Origin: an uncultured Lachnospiraceae bacterium
Lineage (GTDB): Bacteria > Bacillota > Clostridia > Lachnospirales > Lachnospiraceae
Length of the DNA stretch: 48,381 nt
Direction of reading: 5' to 3'
Assembly (NCBI GenBank): GCA_910587305.1
Contig: CAJUKV010000010.1
Location: forward strand, 3,992 to 52,372
Shown here: one piece after another, positions 16,717 to 25,101 of the stretch
Position numbering within the stretch: the stretch's first letter is position 1
How the letters are laid out: the number at the start of each line of letters is the position of its first letter
Translations under genes and position numbers: made by a program
The notes under the pieces: model-generated
The model's database searches: none
Seen by the model: the letters and a program-made list of their open reading frames with translations, nothing else
Told to the model about the DNA's origin: nothing

Positions 16717-17972
16717 CTTACAAAGCTTATCGTATATGCCGCGTCATTTTCCACACCCTCAATTTTCTGGGAAGCGCCATATTTCCACATCTTAAACTGG
16801 TATGGAAATTCCGGTATGGAACTGGCTTCATTGAGCCACACATCATAATAGGCAAGCAAATCCTCCGACTCTATCTCTCCTAAGAGCCAGTTTTTGTTGC
16901 CGTAAAGGACGCAGCGATAACCTTCCAACTCTATCCTGGATAAGAAGGTTTCCGCAATCTCCGTCTTGTCTTCTTTGGTCAGTATATCAATTCTGGATTC
17001 GTCGTTTACAATATATTCCATATCAAAAGCTACGGGGAAGCTGATCCGATAGGGAATCAAATTATTTAACACAAATTCGGCTTCCTCCTCGGCTTCCCGC
17101 GGAGTTACCGCCTGCGAGAAAAAGGTAACGCCAACCTCTAATCCGGCGCTTTGGGCTTTCGTAATGTTGTTTACAAAATTTTCATCCAGGCTGACCAGGC
17201 CCGTCTCGTAGCCGCGGCCTCCCAACCTTAACATGACAAAGTCCACCCCTGCATTTTTCAAAGCCTCGAAATCTACACTGCCGCTGCTTTTAGACAGATC
17301 TACCCCCAGCCAGGAAATCTTTTCGCCGTCCTGGTAGTATGCCATCTTTCCGTCGCTAATTCTAATATTCGTAAAATCATAAGTATATCTGGGAATATCC
17401 TCGGATATTTCCACCCACTCATTCGTCCCGTCCCTTAAGGTGACCTGCACATAGTCATCTGAGGCCGCCATCTCCTCCTCCGTGGGCTCATGGGTAGGCG
17501 TTGGCGATGCAGACACATCAGGGCTTTTGCCCGGAGATGCGTAAGCGAAAGGACTTTGATTCGGCGAAACCGATGGGCCGGGACTAGTATATCGCTCCGG
17601 CGCTTCTGTTTTCTGCGGGCTTTTCTCAGATTCTAAGGCGCTGTCATCTTCCGGGCTTTGATTGGGACGCTCAATGCTTACACTGTCGTCCGGGTACATA
17701 TCCCAAAAGTCCAGATCTTCCGCCCGTAGTTTGTGCTGCCTGTAAAGGGTTTCGATATCTGACTCCCCTTCGACAAATTCAATCTCTTCTTCCGGTGTGG
17801 GCGAAGGGGTCGCCTCCAGGCGTTTGTTTTTTGCCGTTTCTGATCCGCGCTGCCTTGTATTGCTCATAAACACAACAGCCAGGACAATTAAAATAAAGGC
17901 GGAAACGGCCACAATGGTATAGATAACCGGCATTCCCATTCCTCTTTCTTCCTGTTCGTCAGGTAAACGCAT
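16701..17972 (-). CDS. Membrane-anchored GH25 muramidase
   Basis: A 423-residue protein with an N-terminal membrane anchor (about 14-36), a 130-residue Ser/Pro/Glu/Thr-rich linker (repeated SPSPT, PSVSPN and SPGKSP patterns) and a C-terminal glycoside hydrolase family 25 domain (about 200-420). The GH25 signatures are WLGVDLSKSSGSVDFEALKN, VDFVMLRLGGRGY and FDMEY, with the catalytic-type Asp/Glu pair. These enzymes cut the MurNAc-GlcNAc bond in peptidoglycan. The linker would let the domain reach through the wall. The start follows GTGGTGA. Its last codons overlap the AP2-like gene on the opposite strand. Confidence 0.9.
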   Translation of the reverse strand: MRLPDEQEERGMGMPVIYTIVAVSAFILIVLAVVFMSNTRQRGSETAKNKRLEATPSPTPEEEIEFVEGESDIETLYRQHKLRAEDLDFWDMYPDDSVSIERPNQSPEDDSALESEKSPQKTEAPERYTSPGPSVSPNQSPFAYASPGKSPDVSASPTPTHEPTEEEMAASDDYVQVTLRDGTNEWVEISEDIPRYTYDFTNIRISDGKMAYYQDGEKISWLGVDLSKSSGSVDFEALKNAGVDFVMLRLGGRGYETGLVSLDENFVNNITKAQSAGLEVGVTFFSQAVTPREAEEEAEFVLNNLIPYRISFPVAFDMEYIVNDESRIDILTKEDKTEIAETFLSRIELEGYRCVLYGNKNWLLGEIESEDLLAYYDVWLNEASSIPEFPYQFKMWKYGASQKIEGVENDAAYTISFVSYSRK

Positions 17973-18277
17973 ATAGATTCACCACTTTCTCTTTTCATTT
18001 TTTGTAAAAAACTTTATAATGACGGTAGGCCGCCTGTTTCCGGAGCGTGCTTGAACGCTCTGGCAACGACATTAATACTATACATGAAATGGAGCGGCTT
18101 TACAACCTTAATTCGTTACCAAACAGTGGAAGGGGATTAGGACGAGTGGTTTTTATTGGCAGCGGACGCATAATGCGTGGCGTTTTTTCAAGGGTTCCTT
18201 TTGTTGAAATATTAATTTTTCCAAGCTGTTTGTTGGCGTACCTTTAAAACCTTTTTAATAGTCAGAGGAACATATTC
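17973..18277. other. Intergenic region between GH25 and apbE
   Basis: This divergent intergenic stretch of 305 bases holds no gene I believe in. It contains an imperfect hairpin, CCGGAGCGT/ACGCTCTGG at about 18039-18062, and a GGACGCATAATGCGTGGCGTTTTTT structure near 18170 that looks like a weak terminator or attenuator ahead of apbE. AGAGGAA before 18278 is the apbE ribosome binding site. Confidence 0.5.
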
Positions 18278-19318
18278 ATGCACCTATTTTCTAAAGTAAA
18301 ATATCATTATTTTCTACGCCATAGTTTCAAAAATTTGTTTTATAATTTTTTATTAATTTTTATATTATACATTTTGCCCTTTTCATTTCTTATGGGGTGC
18401 GGCAGTGCTTTTGTGGAAAACTCTCCGGTTACGGCAAATGGGTTTTATTTTGATACGGTTATATCGGTTACCGTATACGAAGGGGGCTCCGAGGAATTAT
18501 TGGCGCAGTGTATGGAGCTGGCTGAGTATTATGAGAACTTGCTTAATCCTAATGTTGAGGGGAGCGACTTGTGGAATATAAATCACAGTATGGGACAGGC
18601 TGTGACGGTGGATGAGGATACTTTGGAATTGTTGGAGATTGCTTTAAAGTATGCGCGGCTCTCCGACGGGCTGGTAGATCCTGCTATCGGCCCTTTGTCC
18701 CGGCTTTGGAATTTCGGATCCGGTAATCAGGAGATTGTTCCATCAAAGCAGCAGATTGAGGAGGCTTTATCTCATGTGGATTATCATTCTATTAACATAA
18801 AAGGCAATCAGGTGACATTAAGCGACCCTATGGCCCGGGTGGAACTTGGTTTTATTGCCAAGGGATATATTGGCGATAAGATGAAAGCGTTTTTGCTCTC
18901 TCAGGGAGTCAGCTACGCGCTGATTAATTTAGGAGGGAATGTGGTTGCCGTGGGCGGTAAACCCGATGGAACTCCTTTTCACATCGGCATTCAGGAACCT
19001 TTTGCGCCATCCGGTACCGCCGCGCTGACGCTTGATATTTCTGATTTAAGTGTGGTTTCCTCCGGGAATTATGAACGTTTTTTTGAAAAAGATGGGAAAT
19101 TGTACCATCATATTCTGTCTACGGACACCGGATATCCCGCTAAGAGCGGTTTATCACAGGTGACTATTTTGAGCGCTGATTCGGTGGACGGGGATGCGCT
19201 TTCCACCCTTTGTTTTATTTTAGGGTATGAAAAGGCCCTCTCCGTGCTGGAAGACTTTCCTGACGTGCAGGCTGTTTTTATCACGGATGAGGGCGATATT
19301 TCTTATGTGAATTTTTAA
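18278..19318 (+). CDS. apbE: FAD:protein FMN transferase, lipoprotein
   Basis: Transfers FMN from FAD to Thr residues of target proteins, outside the membrane. The protein is 346 residues. The N-terminal hydrophobic segment ends in a lipobox, LMGC with Cys41. Family signatures are YFDTVISVTVY, DGLVDPAIGPLSRLWNFG, ELGFIAKGYIGDKM, INLGGNVVAVGGKPDG, and near the C-terminus LSTDTGYPAKSGLSQVTILSADSVDGDALST, which carries the metal-binding residues. The natural targets here are RnfG (SGAT) and RnfD, encoded about 5-7 kb away on the other strand. It is transcribed alone. Confidence 0.94.
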   Translation: MHLFSKVKYHYFLRHSFKNLFYNFLLIFILYILPFSFLMGCGSAFVENSPVTANGFYFDTVISVTVYEGGSEELLAQCMELAEYYENLLNPNVEGSDLWNINHSMGQAVTVDEDTLELLEIALKYARLSDGLVDPAIGPLSRLWNFGSGNQEIVPSKQQIEEALSHVDYHSINIKGNQVTLSDPMARVELGFIAKGYIGDKMKAFLLSQGVSYALINLGGNVVAVGGKPDGTPFHIGIQEPFAPSGTAALTLDISDLSVVSSGNYERFFEKDGKLYHHILSTDTGYPAKSGLSQVTILSADSVDGDALSTLCFILGYEKALSVLEDFPDVQAVFITDEGDISYVNF

Positions 19319-19452
19319 TAATTTTTTAGATTCAAAATTCTCTATAAAAAATCCGAAATTTTGAAAGCTGGTAAAGTGATTTTGGAAATTGGTAAAGCTG
19401 GTATTACTACTATTAGAAGAAACAAATGGAGTTTTCATCGCCCAATCCCCCA

Positions 19453-20682
19453 CTATCCGGCATCATTTTCCCTATTCTTTCTGTTCAAATTGAATTCTTC
19501 TTCTGCTAATTCGATACGTTGCTGAATCTCTTTCTCCGTAGGAAGTTGTTTCTTAATTTCTTCCAATCTCACATAATCATAAGACGCAACTCCCATCGGC
19601 GTCTGAATTCCCTGAAATGCCCATTGTACTTCCGTCTGATCTTTATCTTTGCAAATCAACAATCCTATTGTAGGATTTTCTTCAGGAGTCCGGATAAGGT
19701 CGTTCACTGCATTAACATAAAAATTCAATTTTCCGGCAAATTCCGGCTCAAAGGAAACCGTCTTCAACTCAACCACTACATAGCATTTAAGGCGGATGTG
19801 ATAGAACAACATATCAATCTTTCGTGTTTTGCCTGAAACTACAATTTCTTTTTGCCTTCCGATAAATGCGAAGCCGGTTCCAAGTTCCAGCAAAAATCTT
19901 GTAATATTCTGTTCCAATGCCTCTTCCAGCGCTGCCTCATCATATCCTCTTGGCAAAGAAATAAAACTGAAATCATAGGTATCTTTTACAATCTCCTTTG
20001 CTATCTTTCCCTGTATTCCCGGAAGCTTTTCCGCAAAATTTGTGTTTGCCACTCCTATGTTATGATATAAATCAGCTTTTATACAATCAACTAAAGCATT
20101 TCGGCTCCAACCTTCTTCAATTATTTTCTGAAGATAAAACAACGCCTCTTCCACGGAATTACATCTTGAAACAATTTCTACATGATGGCGCCAAGGCACA
20201 AATCCGAAAAAAGAGGGAAACGACATTTCTGCACCAACTTGGTGCAGTTTTTCTTTCTCGTTATTTTCTTGAATTTCTTCACCAATCTGTTGCAGTTTTA
20301 TACTGTCGAGCTTTAGTTTATCATCCATTGCACGAATTAAATCAGCTGAAGCTCCTGCCAATGTATAAAAAGAATACCACTTTTTCATATTCCAAAGATT
20401 TCTGACCGAAAAGCCTCTCACATCCGGAAATTCCTGCTGTAAATCAAGGCTCAACTGCTCAACAATACCTTGTCCCCATTTTTCCTCTGATTTTCGCAAA
20501 ACAAGATCCCGTCCCAACTGCCAATTGAATAATAATTGTTCTGAGTTAACCTTCACAGCCGCTTTTATCTGTGCGCCTCTAAAACGTTTCTTTATATCAT
20601 GAATCCACTGTACATAATCAGAATCCAAATGTACATCATGTGAACTCACAACGATTGGCGTATTCTTTTTCTTATTTCGCAT
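19453..20682 (-). CDS. YhcG-family PDDEXK nuclease (DUF1016)
   Basis: A 409-residue protein of the YhcG/DUF1016 family. The N-terminal part (about 20-165) is the DUF1016_N region, with LLFNWQLGRDLV and FSVRNLWNMKKWY. The C-terminal part (about 265-385) is a PD-(D/E)XK nuclease-like domain: DFSFI, RQKEIVVSGKTRKIDMLFYH, and VVVELKT carrying the E-x-K. Family members are found near restriction-modification and mobile loci, but no such partner is adjacent here, so its target is unknown. The start at 20682 is set by GAGGAG seven bases upstream; the long in-frame extension to 20736 is unlikely. A long hairpin element precedes it at 20802-20902. Confidence 0.88.
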   Translation of the reverse strand: MRNKKKNTPIVVSSHDVHLDSDYVQWIHDIKKRFRGAQIKAAVKVNSEQLLFNWQLGRDLVLRKSEEKWGQGIVEQLSLDLQQEFPDVRGFSVRNLWNMKKWYSFYTLAGASADLIRAMDDKLKLDSIKLQQIGEEIQENNEKEKLHQVGAEMSFPSFFGFVPWRHHVEIVSRCNSVEEALFYLQKIIEEGWSRNALVDCIKADLYHNIGVANTNFAEKLPGIQGKIAKEIVKDTYDFSFISLPRGYDEAALEEALEQNITRFLLELGTGFAFIGRQKEIVVSGKTRKIDMLFYHIRLKCYVVVELKTVSFEPEFAGKLNFYVNAVNDLIRTPEENPTIGLLICKDKDQTEVQWAFQGIQTPMGVASYDYVRLEEIKKQLPTEKEIQQRIELAEEEFNLNRKNRENDAG

Positions 20683-20801
20683 TGATTCTCCTCTGCTAAT
20701 GCACCTCTTATTATAAATCATTTGATTGATAAGCACAAAATGCTCATCGTATTCTCAGACTTTCTCCACCTGACCGTTCAGGAATTCCCACATCTCAGTA
20801 A

Positions 20802-20902
20802 CTCAAACTTCCCACATCTAAAATAGGACTTGAACCTTGCTGCGAATAGAATATTATTTTCGTAGCAAAATTCAACACACCAAACGACGTGGGAAGTTTG
20901 AG
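20802..20902. repeat. Nested inverted-repeat element, about 101 bp
   Basis: Outer arms CTCAAACTTCCCAC (20802-20815) and GTGGGAAGTTTGAG (20889-20902) are perfect. Inside, TTGAA-CC-TTGCTGCGAA (20830-20846) pairs with TTCGTAGCAA-AA-TTCAA (20859-20875). A third partial copy of the TTCCCACATCT motif is at about 20786-20796. It lies between the aldo/keto reductase stop and the nuclease start. The form suits a small non-autonomous mobile element or a structured leader. Confidence 0.75.
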
Positions 20903-20930
20903 CAAAATAATATGCAAATAGTACCTTTCT

Positions 20931-21971
20931 CTAAATGACGCTGACTTTCCCCGCAACCACTTCTTTATAGTCCTCTAAGTTTCTGGCAAGAAGATTTGGC
21001 GTATCGAGGCCGTAAGGGCATTTTGCTTTACATTGGTTACAGTGCAGGCATCCTTCAATCTTTCCCATCATTTCCTGTGCTTTGTCTGTCAGCCAGCCGT
21101 CCGAAGGGGATCTTCTGAGAAGCAGGGACATTCTGGCGCAGGTATTGATTTCAATTCCGGCAGGGCATGGCATACAGTAGCCGCATCCTCTGCAGAACTC
21201 TCCGCACAATTCCGCCCTGTCCTTATCAATTATGGCCCTGATTTCATCGGTCATAACCGGAGGGTTCTCTATATAAGATAAAAATTCTTCCAGTTCATTC
21301 TCCCTCTGCACGCCCCAGATAGGCAGTACATTATCAAATTCGGCCGCATGCGCATAAGCCGCCGCGGAATTCGTAATAAGGCCGCCGGAAAGGGCCTTCA
21401 TTGCAATAAAGCCCATATCCGCCTTTTTGCATCCTTCCACCAGTTCTTCCTCTTTCTCCCCCGCAAGGTAGCTAAAGGGAAATTGCAAAGTCTCATACAG
21501 GCCGCTTTCAATGGCTTCTTTTGCAACACCTAACCTGTGATTGGTAATTCCGATATGGCGGATTTTGCCAGCCGCTTTCGCCTCTAAAGCTGCGTCATAG
21601 AGCCCGCTTTCATCGCCCGGCTTAGGACAAAACGCCGGATTATGGAACTGATAAATATCAATGTAATCCGCACGGAGCATTTCAAGGCTTGTTTCCAAAT
21701 CCTTTTTCATAGCCTCCCCGGTCTGTGCTCCCGACTTGGTGGCAATGAAAATCTTATCGCGCATCCCCTCAAGGGCAAGCCCCAGCTTGTGCTCGCTGTC
21801 GCTGTAGGCTCTTGCCGTATCAAAGAAACGTATGCCGCCTTCGTATGCCCTGCGCAGCAGCTTAACCGCCGCCTCGTCGCTTACCCTCTGAATGGGCAGA
21901 GCGCCAAAACCGTTTTTGTTTACGACGATACCTGTACTTCCAAGCCTTACCTGTACCTTATTATTTTCCAT
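20931..21971 (-). CDS. Aldo/keto reductase with C-terminal [4Fe-4S] ferredoxin-like domain
   Basis: A 346-residue fusion. Residues 1-235 are an aldo/keto reductase barrel: GFGALPIQR, FFDTARAYSDSEHKLG (catalytic Asp and Tyr region), FIATKSG with the Lys, and IDIYQFHNP. Residues 245-320 carry two cysteine clusters, CGEFCRGCGYCMPCP and CLHCNQCKAKCP, suited to Fe-S binding. Substrate is unknown; electron transfer through ferredoxin would be consistent with the cysteines and with the neighbouring Rnf operon, but this is an inference. The start follows GGAGG. It lies 156 bases beyond the rnfB stop and may be read from the rnf transcript. Confidence 0.9.
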   Translation of the reverse strand: MENNKVQVRLGSTGIVVNKNGFGALPIQRVSDEAAVKLLRRAYEGGIRFFDTARAYSDSEHKLGLALEGMRDKIFIATKSGAQTGEAMKKDLETSLEMLRADYIDIYQFHNPAFCPKPGDESGLYDAALEAKAAGKIRHIGITNHRLGVAKEAIESGLYETLQFPFSYLAGEKEEELVEGCKKADMGFIAMKALSGGLITNSAAAYAHAAEFDNVLPIWGVQRENELEEFLSYIENPPVMTDEIRAIIDKDRAELCGEFCRGCGYCMPCPAGIEINTCARMSLLLRRSPSDGWLTDKAQEMMGKIEGCLHCNQCKAKCPYGLDTPNLLARNLEDYKEVVAGKVSVI

Positions 21972-22127
21972 ATATGTATCCTCCTACTAATTTCCAACCC
22001 TATTGCCTATCCTTTTTGTAGCCTTGTACTCTGCAAACTTTGAGCCACAAGCACAAATTGAAATTACCGCTTTTTGAACCAGATAAACGAAAAAATGCAA
22101 TTTTGTGTAAATTCCATTATGAAACAT

Positions 22128-22937
22128 TTAAATCTTTACGATAGACTTCCTCGGACATTTCTCCGCGCAGGCTCCGCAGCCTACACACTTCTCGTAATCA
22201 ATAGCTGCATTAAAATCCGCAATTTCCACCGCCCCGGAGGAACAGTTCTTTTTGCAGAGCTGGCATCCGATGCAGCCCACACTGCAGGCTTTCATGGTGA
22301 CCGGCCCCTTATCCTTTGAGCTGCATGCCACCGCATATTTTGCATCGTACGGAATTAAGCTAATCAAATTTTTCGGGCAGACTTCCACACATTTCCCGCA
22401 TGCCTTACATTTTTCTTTGTCCACCACCGCCACGCCATTTTCCACATGAATCGCGTCAAAAGGACAGGCTTTCACACAGCTGCCATATCCAAGGCACCCA
22501 TAGCTGCAGCTCTTTGCCCCTCCGTTTGGCACAAAGGATAGCATCCGGCAGTCTTCAATTCCGCTGTACTCATAATCCAGTTTCACCTTATCGCAGTCGC
22601 CCTGGCACTGTACGTAAGCGCGCATACGCACGCTTTCCCCGGCTTCCACGCCCATAATCCCTGCGATCACCTTTCCCACCGGCTCGCCGCCCACAGGGCA
22701 GGCGTTTACCGCCGCTTCTCCCCTGGCAATAGCCGCCGCAAGGCCGCTGCACCCCGGGAAACCGCATCCGCCGCAGTTATTGCCGGGCAGTGCCGCCAAA
22801 ACCGCTTCTTCCTTTTCGTCCACTTCCACTTTAAACTTGATGGCTGCTATCCCTAAGAAAAGCCCGATAAAAAGCCCGACGCCTCCCACCACAGCCACAG
22901 CAAGCAAAACACCTGTTATACTCATATGAATAACCAT
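22128..22937 (-). CDS. rnfB: Rnf complex subunit RnfB
   Basis: Electron-carrying subunit of the ferredoxin:NAD+ oxidoreductase (Rnf), the proposed entry point for electrons from reduced ferredoxin. The protein is 269 residues with one N-terminal membrane segment, then LPGNNCGGCGFPGC (a [4Fe-4S] motif), and several further cysteine clusters: CSYGCLGYGSCVKACP, CKACGKCVEVCP, CSVGCIGCQLCKKNC and CVGCGACAEKCP. I chose the ATG at 22937, which follows GGAGAAGGGAG; a longer frame to 23021 is non-coding in appearance. It is the last gene of the rnf operon, with about 200 bases to rnfA that hold CCTGCAAATTT-type motifs. Confidence 0.95.
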   Translation of the reverse strand: MVIHMSITGVLLAVAVVGGVGLFIGLFLGIAAIKFKVEVDEKEEAVLAALPGNNCGGCGFPGCSGLAAAIARGEAAVNACPVGGEPVGKVIAGIMGVEAGESVRMRAYVQCQGDCDKVKLDYEYSGIEDCRMLSFVPNGGAKSCSYGCLGYGSCVKACPFDAIHVENGVAVVDKEKCKACGKCVEVCPKNLISLIPYDAKYAVACSSKDKGPVTMKACSVGCIGCQLCKKNCSSGAVEIADFNAAIDYEKCVGCGACAEKCPRKSIVKI

Positions 22938-23140
22938 ACTCCCTTCTCCACCTGCAAATTTATGCCCTATGTATGCCCCATGGCATAAATCTGCGTGTGA
23001 AAAATTTCTTTTAACCTGCAAACTTTCTATTATTTACCAATCATTATTTATATATTGATTGATATTTTGATATATATATTGAAACTACAAATCTTTCTAT
23101 TTATATATCGCACTTTCTATCTGCAAAACAACGCTGCCGC

Positions 23141-23719
23141 CTACAGCAATCCTGAAAATCCGCAAAAAGCAATCGCCATCAGTCCCGCGGTAAGCAGGAC
23201 AATAGGCATTCCTTTAAAGGATTCCGGGATATCGTTGTATTCCATTTTTTCCCTGATACCAGCAAGAATAACGATTGATATTGTAAATCCTACGGCCGTG
23301 GCAAACCCGTTTACGATTCCTGTAAGAATGCCATAATTTTTCTGCACATTGGTGAGCGCAACGCCAAGTACCGCACAGTTGGTGGTAATCAGCGGAAGAT
23401 AAACGCCAAGTGCCTGATACAGGGATTTCATAAACTTCTTTAAGAACATTTCCACAAACTGTACCAATGCCGCAATAACCAAAATAAATACAATCGTTTG
23501 CAAATAGGTCAAATCAAAAGGCGTTAAGATATATTTATAAATAACGCCCGCTACGGCGGAAGCTAAAGTGATGACAAAGATGACCGCCGTTCCCATGCCT
23601 GCCGCCGTACCGGTCTTTTTCGATACGCCCAGGAAAGGACAAAGCCCCAGAAACTGGCTTAAGACAACATTGCTGACCAGTGAGGATGAAATTAAGATAA
23701 TCAATAAATCTTTTACCAT
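23141..23719 (-). CDS. rnfA: Rnf complex subunit RnfA
   Basis: Integral membrane subunit of Rnf, 192 residues with about six membrane segments. Typical stretches are SNVVLSQFLGLCPFLGVSKK, GVYLPLITTNCAVLGVAL and GFTISIVILAGIREKMEY. The conserved Cys residues in these segments are in the expected places for the shared membrane [2Fe-2S] cluster with RnfE in the Rnf/Nqr family. It begins just after rnfE, four bases beyond its stop. Confidence 0.95.
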   Translation of the reverse strand: MVKDLLIILISSSLVSNVVLSQFLGLCPFLGVSKKTGTAAGMGTAVIFVITLASAVAGVIYKYILTPFDLTYLQTIVFILVIAALVQFVEMFLKKFMKSLYQALGVYLPLITTNCAVLGVALTNVQKNYGILTGIVNGFATAVGFTISIVILAGIREKMEYNDIPESFKGMPIVLLTAGLMAIAFCGFSGLL

Positions 23720-23723
23720 TGTT

Positions 23724-24491
23724 CTACTCCCCCTTCTTCTTTGCAGTCATATCTGCCGTATTTCCATTTTCTTTTGCCCCTTCTTCTTTTGCGGAGGCGC
23801 CATAAAACCTTTTGCTGCAGCTCGTATCCTGACAGTTCATACAGTCGGAATTGCAGCCCGATTGAATCTTTGACATATCTTTGCCCTTTTTCTCGCCGGC
23901 TATCTTTACTTTATTTTGGATTGCCGTCAGCGCTGCAAGCACAAAGAACGCTCCCGGCGCAAGCACGAAAATACTGCATGGCACATAGCTTTCCGGCATA
24001 ACCGCAAGCCCGAACAGCTCACCTGCCCCAATCAGCTCCCTGACTGCGCCAATGATGGTCAGCGCGCAGGTGAAGCCAAGGCCCATTCCGATTCCGTCAA
24101 AAAGAGAGGCCACAACCCCATTCTTGGACGCATAAGCCTCCGCACGCCCCAAAATAATACAATTCACTACGATTAAAGGGATGTAAAGCCCAAGGGCGCT
24201 GTATAAAAAGGGAATAAAAGCTTTCAGTAAAAGTTCGACCACCGTCACAAAAGATGCAATAATCACGATAAAAGCCGGGATACGCACCTTATCGGGTATA
24301 ATCTTGCGCAGCATGGAAATAAACATATTGCTCAGGGCAAGCACCACCATGGTGGTAAGTCCCATGCCAAGGCCGTTGATTGCCGAGGTGGTAACCGCCA
24401 GCGTGGGACACATTCCCAGCATCAGCACAAAAGTAGGATTTTCTTTCAGCAGCCCGTTTACCAGACGCTCCCCTATACTATTCTGTTTCAT
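23724..24491 (-). CDS. rnfE: Rnf complex subunit RnfE with Cys-rich C-terminal tail
   Basis: Integral membrane subunit of Rnf and homologue of RnfA, 255 residues. The membrane part (about 1-195) has the paired sites NPTFVLMLGMCPTLAV and PLIVVNCIILGRAEAYA. After the last membrane segment comes a charged tail with four cysteines, at about 213, 217, 220 and 225 (CNSDCMNCQDTSC), and a Lys/Glu-rich end. The tail is unusual compared with the roughly 200-residue core and could hold a metal or Fe-S centre. I chose the ATG at 24491, seven bases after GGAGG; the start overlaps the rnfG 3' end. Confidence 0.93.
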   Translation of the reverse strand: MKQNSIGERLVNGLLKENPTFVLMLGMCPTLAVTTSAINGLGMGLTTMVVLALSNMFISMLRKIIPDKVRIPAFIVIIASFVTVVELLLKAFIPFLYSALGLYIPLIVVNCIILGRAEAYASKNGVVASLFDGIGMGLGFTCALTIIGAVRELIGAGELFGLAVMPESYVPCSIFVLAPGAFFVLAALTAIQNKVKIAGEKKGKDMSKIQSGCNSDCMNCQDTSCSKRFYGASAKEEGAKENGNTADMTAKKKGE

Positions 24492-25101
24492 TGCCGCCAC
24501 CTCCTAACTGTGATTGGAAATAGTAAAGGCCGCCGTTTACCGCCGTAGTGACGGCATTTGTTGTGATTGTGGCCCCGCTGATGGCGTCAATCTGGCCCTC
24601 GGAAACCGCCCCCGTTTTGGTGTAGGTAAAGCTCGGTACGTTTTTTCCTGCGAACTGCGGTTTCAGCACATCCTCCGCCTTCATGCCAAGTCCGGCCGTC
24701 TCCGATATGCTTAAGATAGAGATGCCATTTAACAGACCGTCCAAACCGATTCCCATGGTAAAGGTGATATCCCCGCCATAGCCCTCGTGGCTGGTCACCG
24801 TGAGCACATATCCAAGCACATTTCCATTTCCGTCAAGAGCCGCTAAGGCATTGTCAATATCCACTCCGTCAAAACCTGCTTCTTCCCATTCCGTATTCCA
24901 GCTCTCGTTTTCCGTGGAGATAACTTCCTGCTCCTGAAACTCCTCAGCAGATGGAAAAACTTCCGCATAGGCTTCCTTCGCCGCCTTCTCCTCCGCCAGC
25001 GCGATAGGCTCTTTGGTAATCTCATATACCATTCCCAGAATCAATCCGGAAAACAAGGTAATCACAAGGAGGATAGCAGCATCCTTTATCATATTTTTCA
25101 T
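24478..25101 (-). CDS. rnfG: Rnf complex subunit RnfG
   Basis: Flavoprotein subunit of Rnf, 207 residues, anchored by one N-terminal membrane segment (about 8-28). The covalent FMN site is the Thr of SGATITTNAV near residue 180, matching the SGAT consensus used by ApbE. GYGGDITFTMGIGLDG and SETAGLGMKAED are further FMN-binding domain signatures. GGAGGGGAGAGAGC precedes the ATG. It overlaps rnfD (4 bases) and rnfE, so translation of these genes is probably coupled. Confidence 0.95.
   Translation of the reverse strand: MKNMIKDAAILLVITLFSGLILGMVYEITKEPIALAEEKAAKEAYAEVFPSAEEFQEQEVISTENESWNTEWEEAGFDGVDIDNALAALDGNGNVLGYVLTVTSHEGYGGDITFTMGIGLDGLLNGISILSISETAGLGMKAEDVLKPQFAGKNVPSFTYTKTGAVSEGQIDAISGATITTNAVTTAVNGGLYYFQSQLGGGGNETE

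Noticed and set aside
18047..18247. 66-codon frame upstream of apbE
   Set aside because: No convincing ribosome binding site or recognisable sequence, and it runs through a likely hairpin/terminator region.
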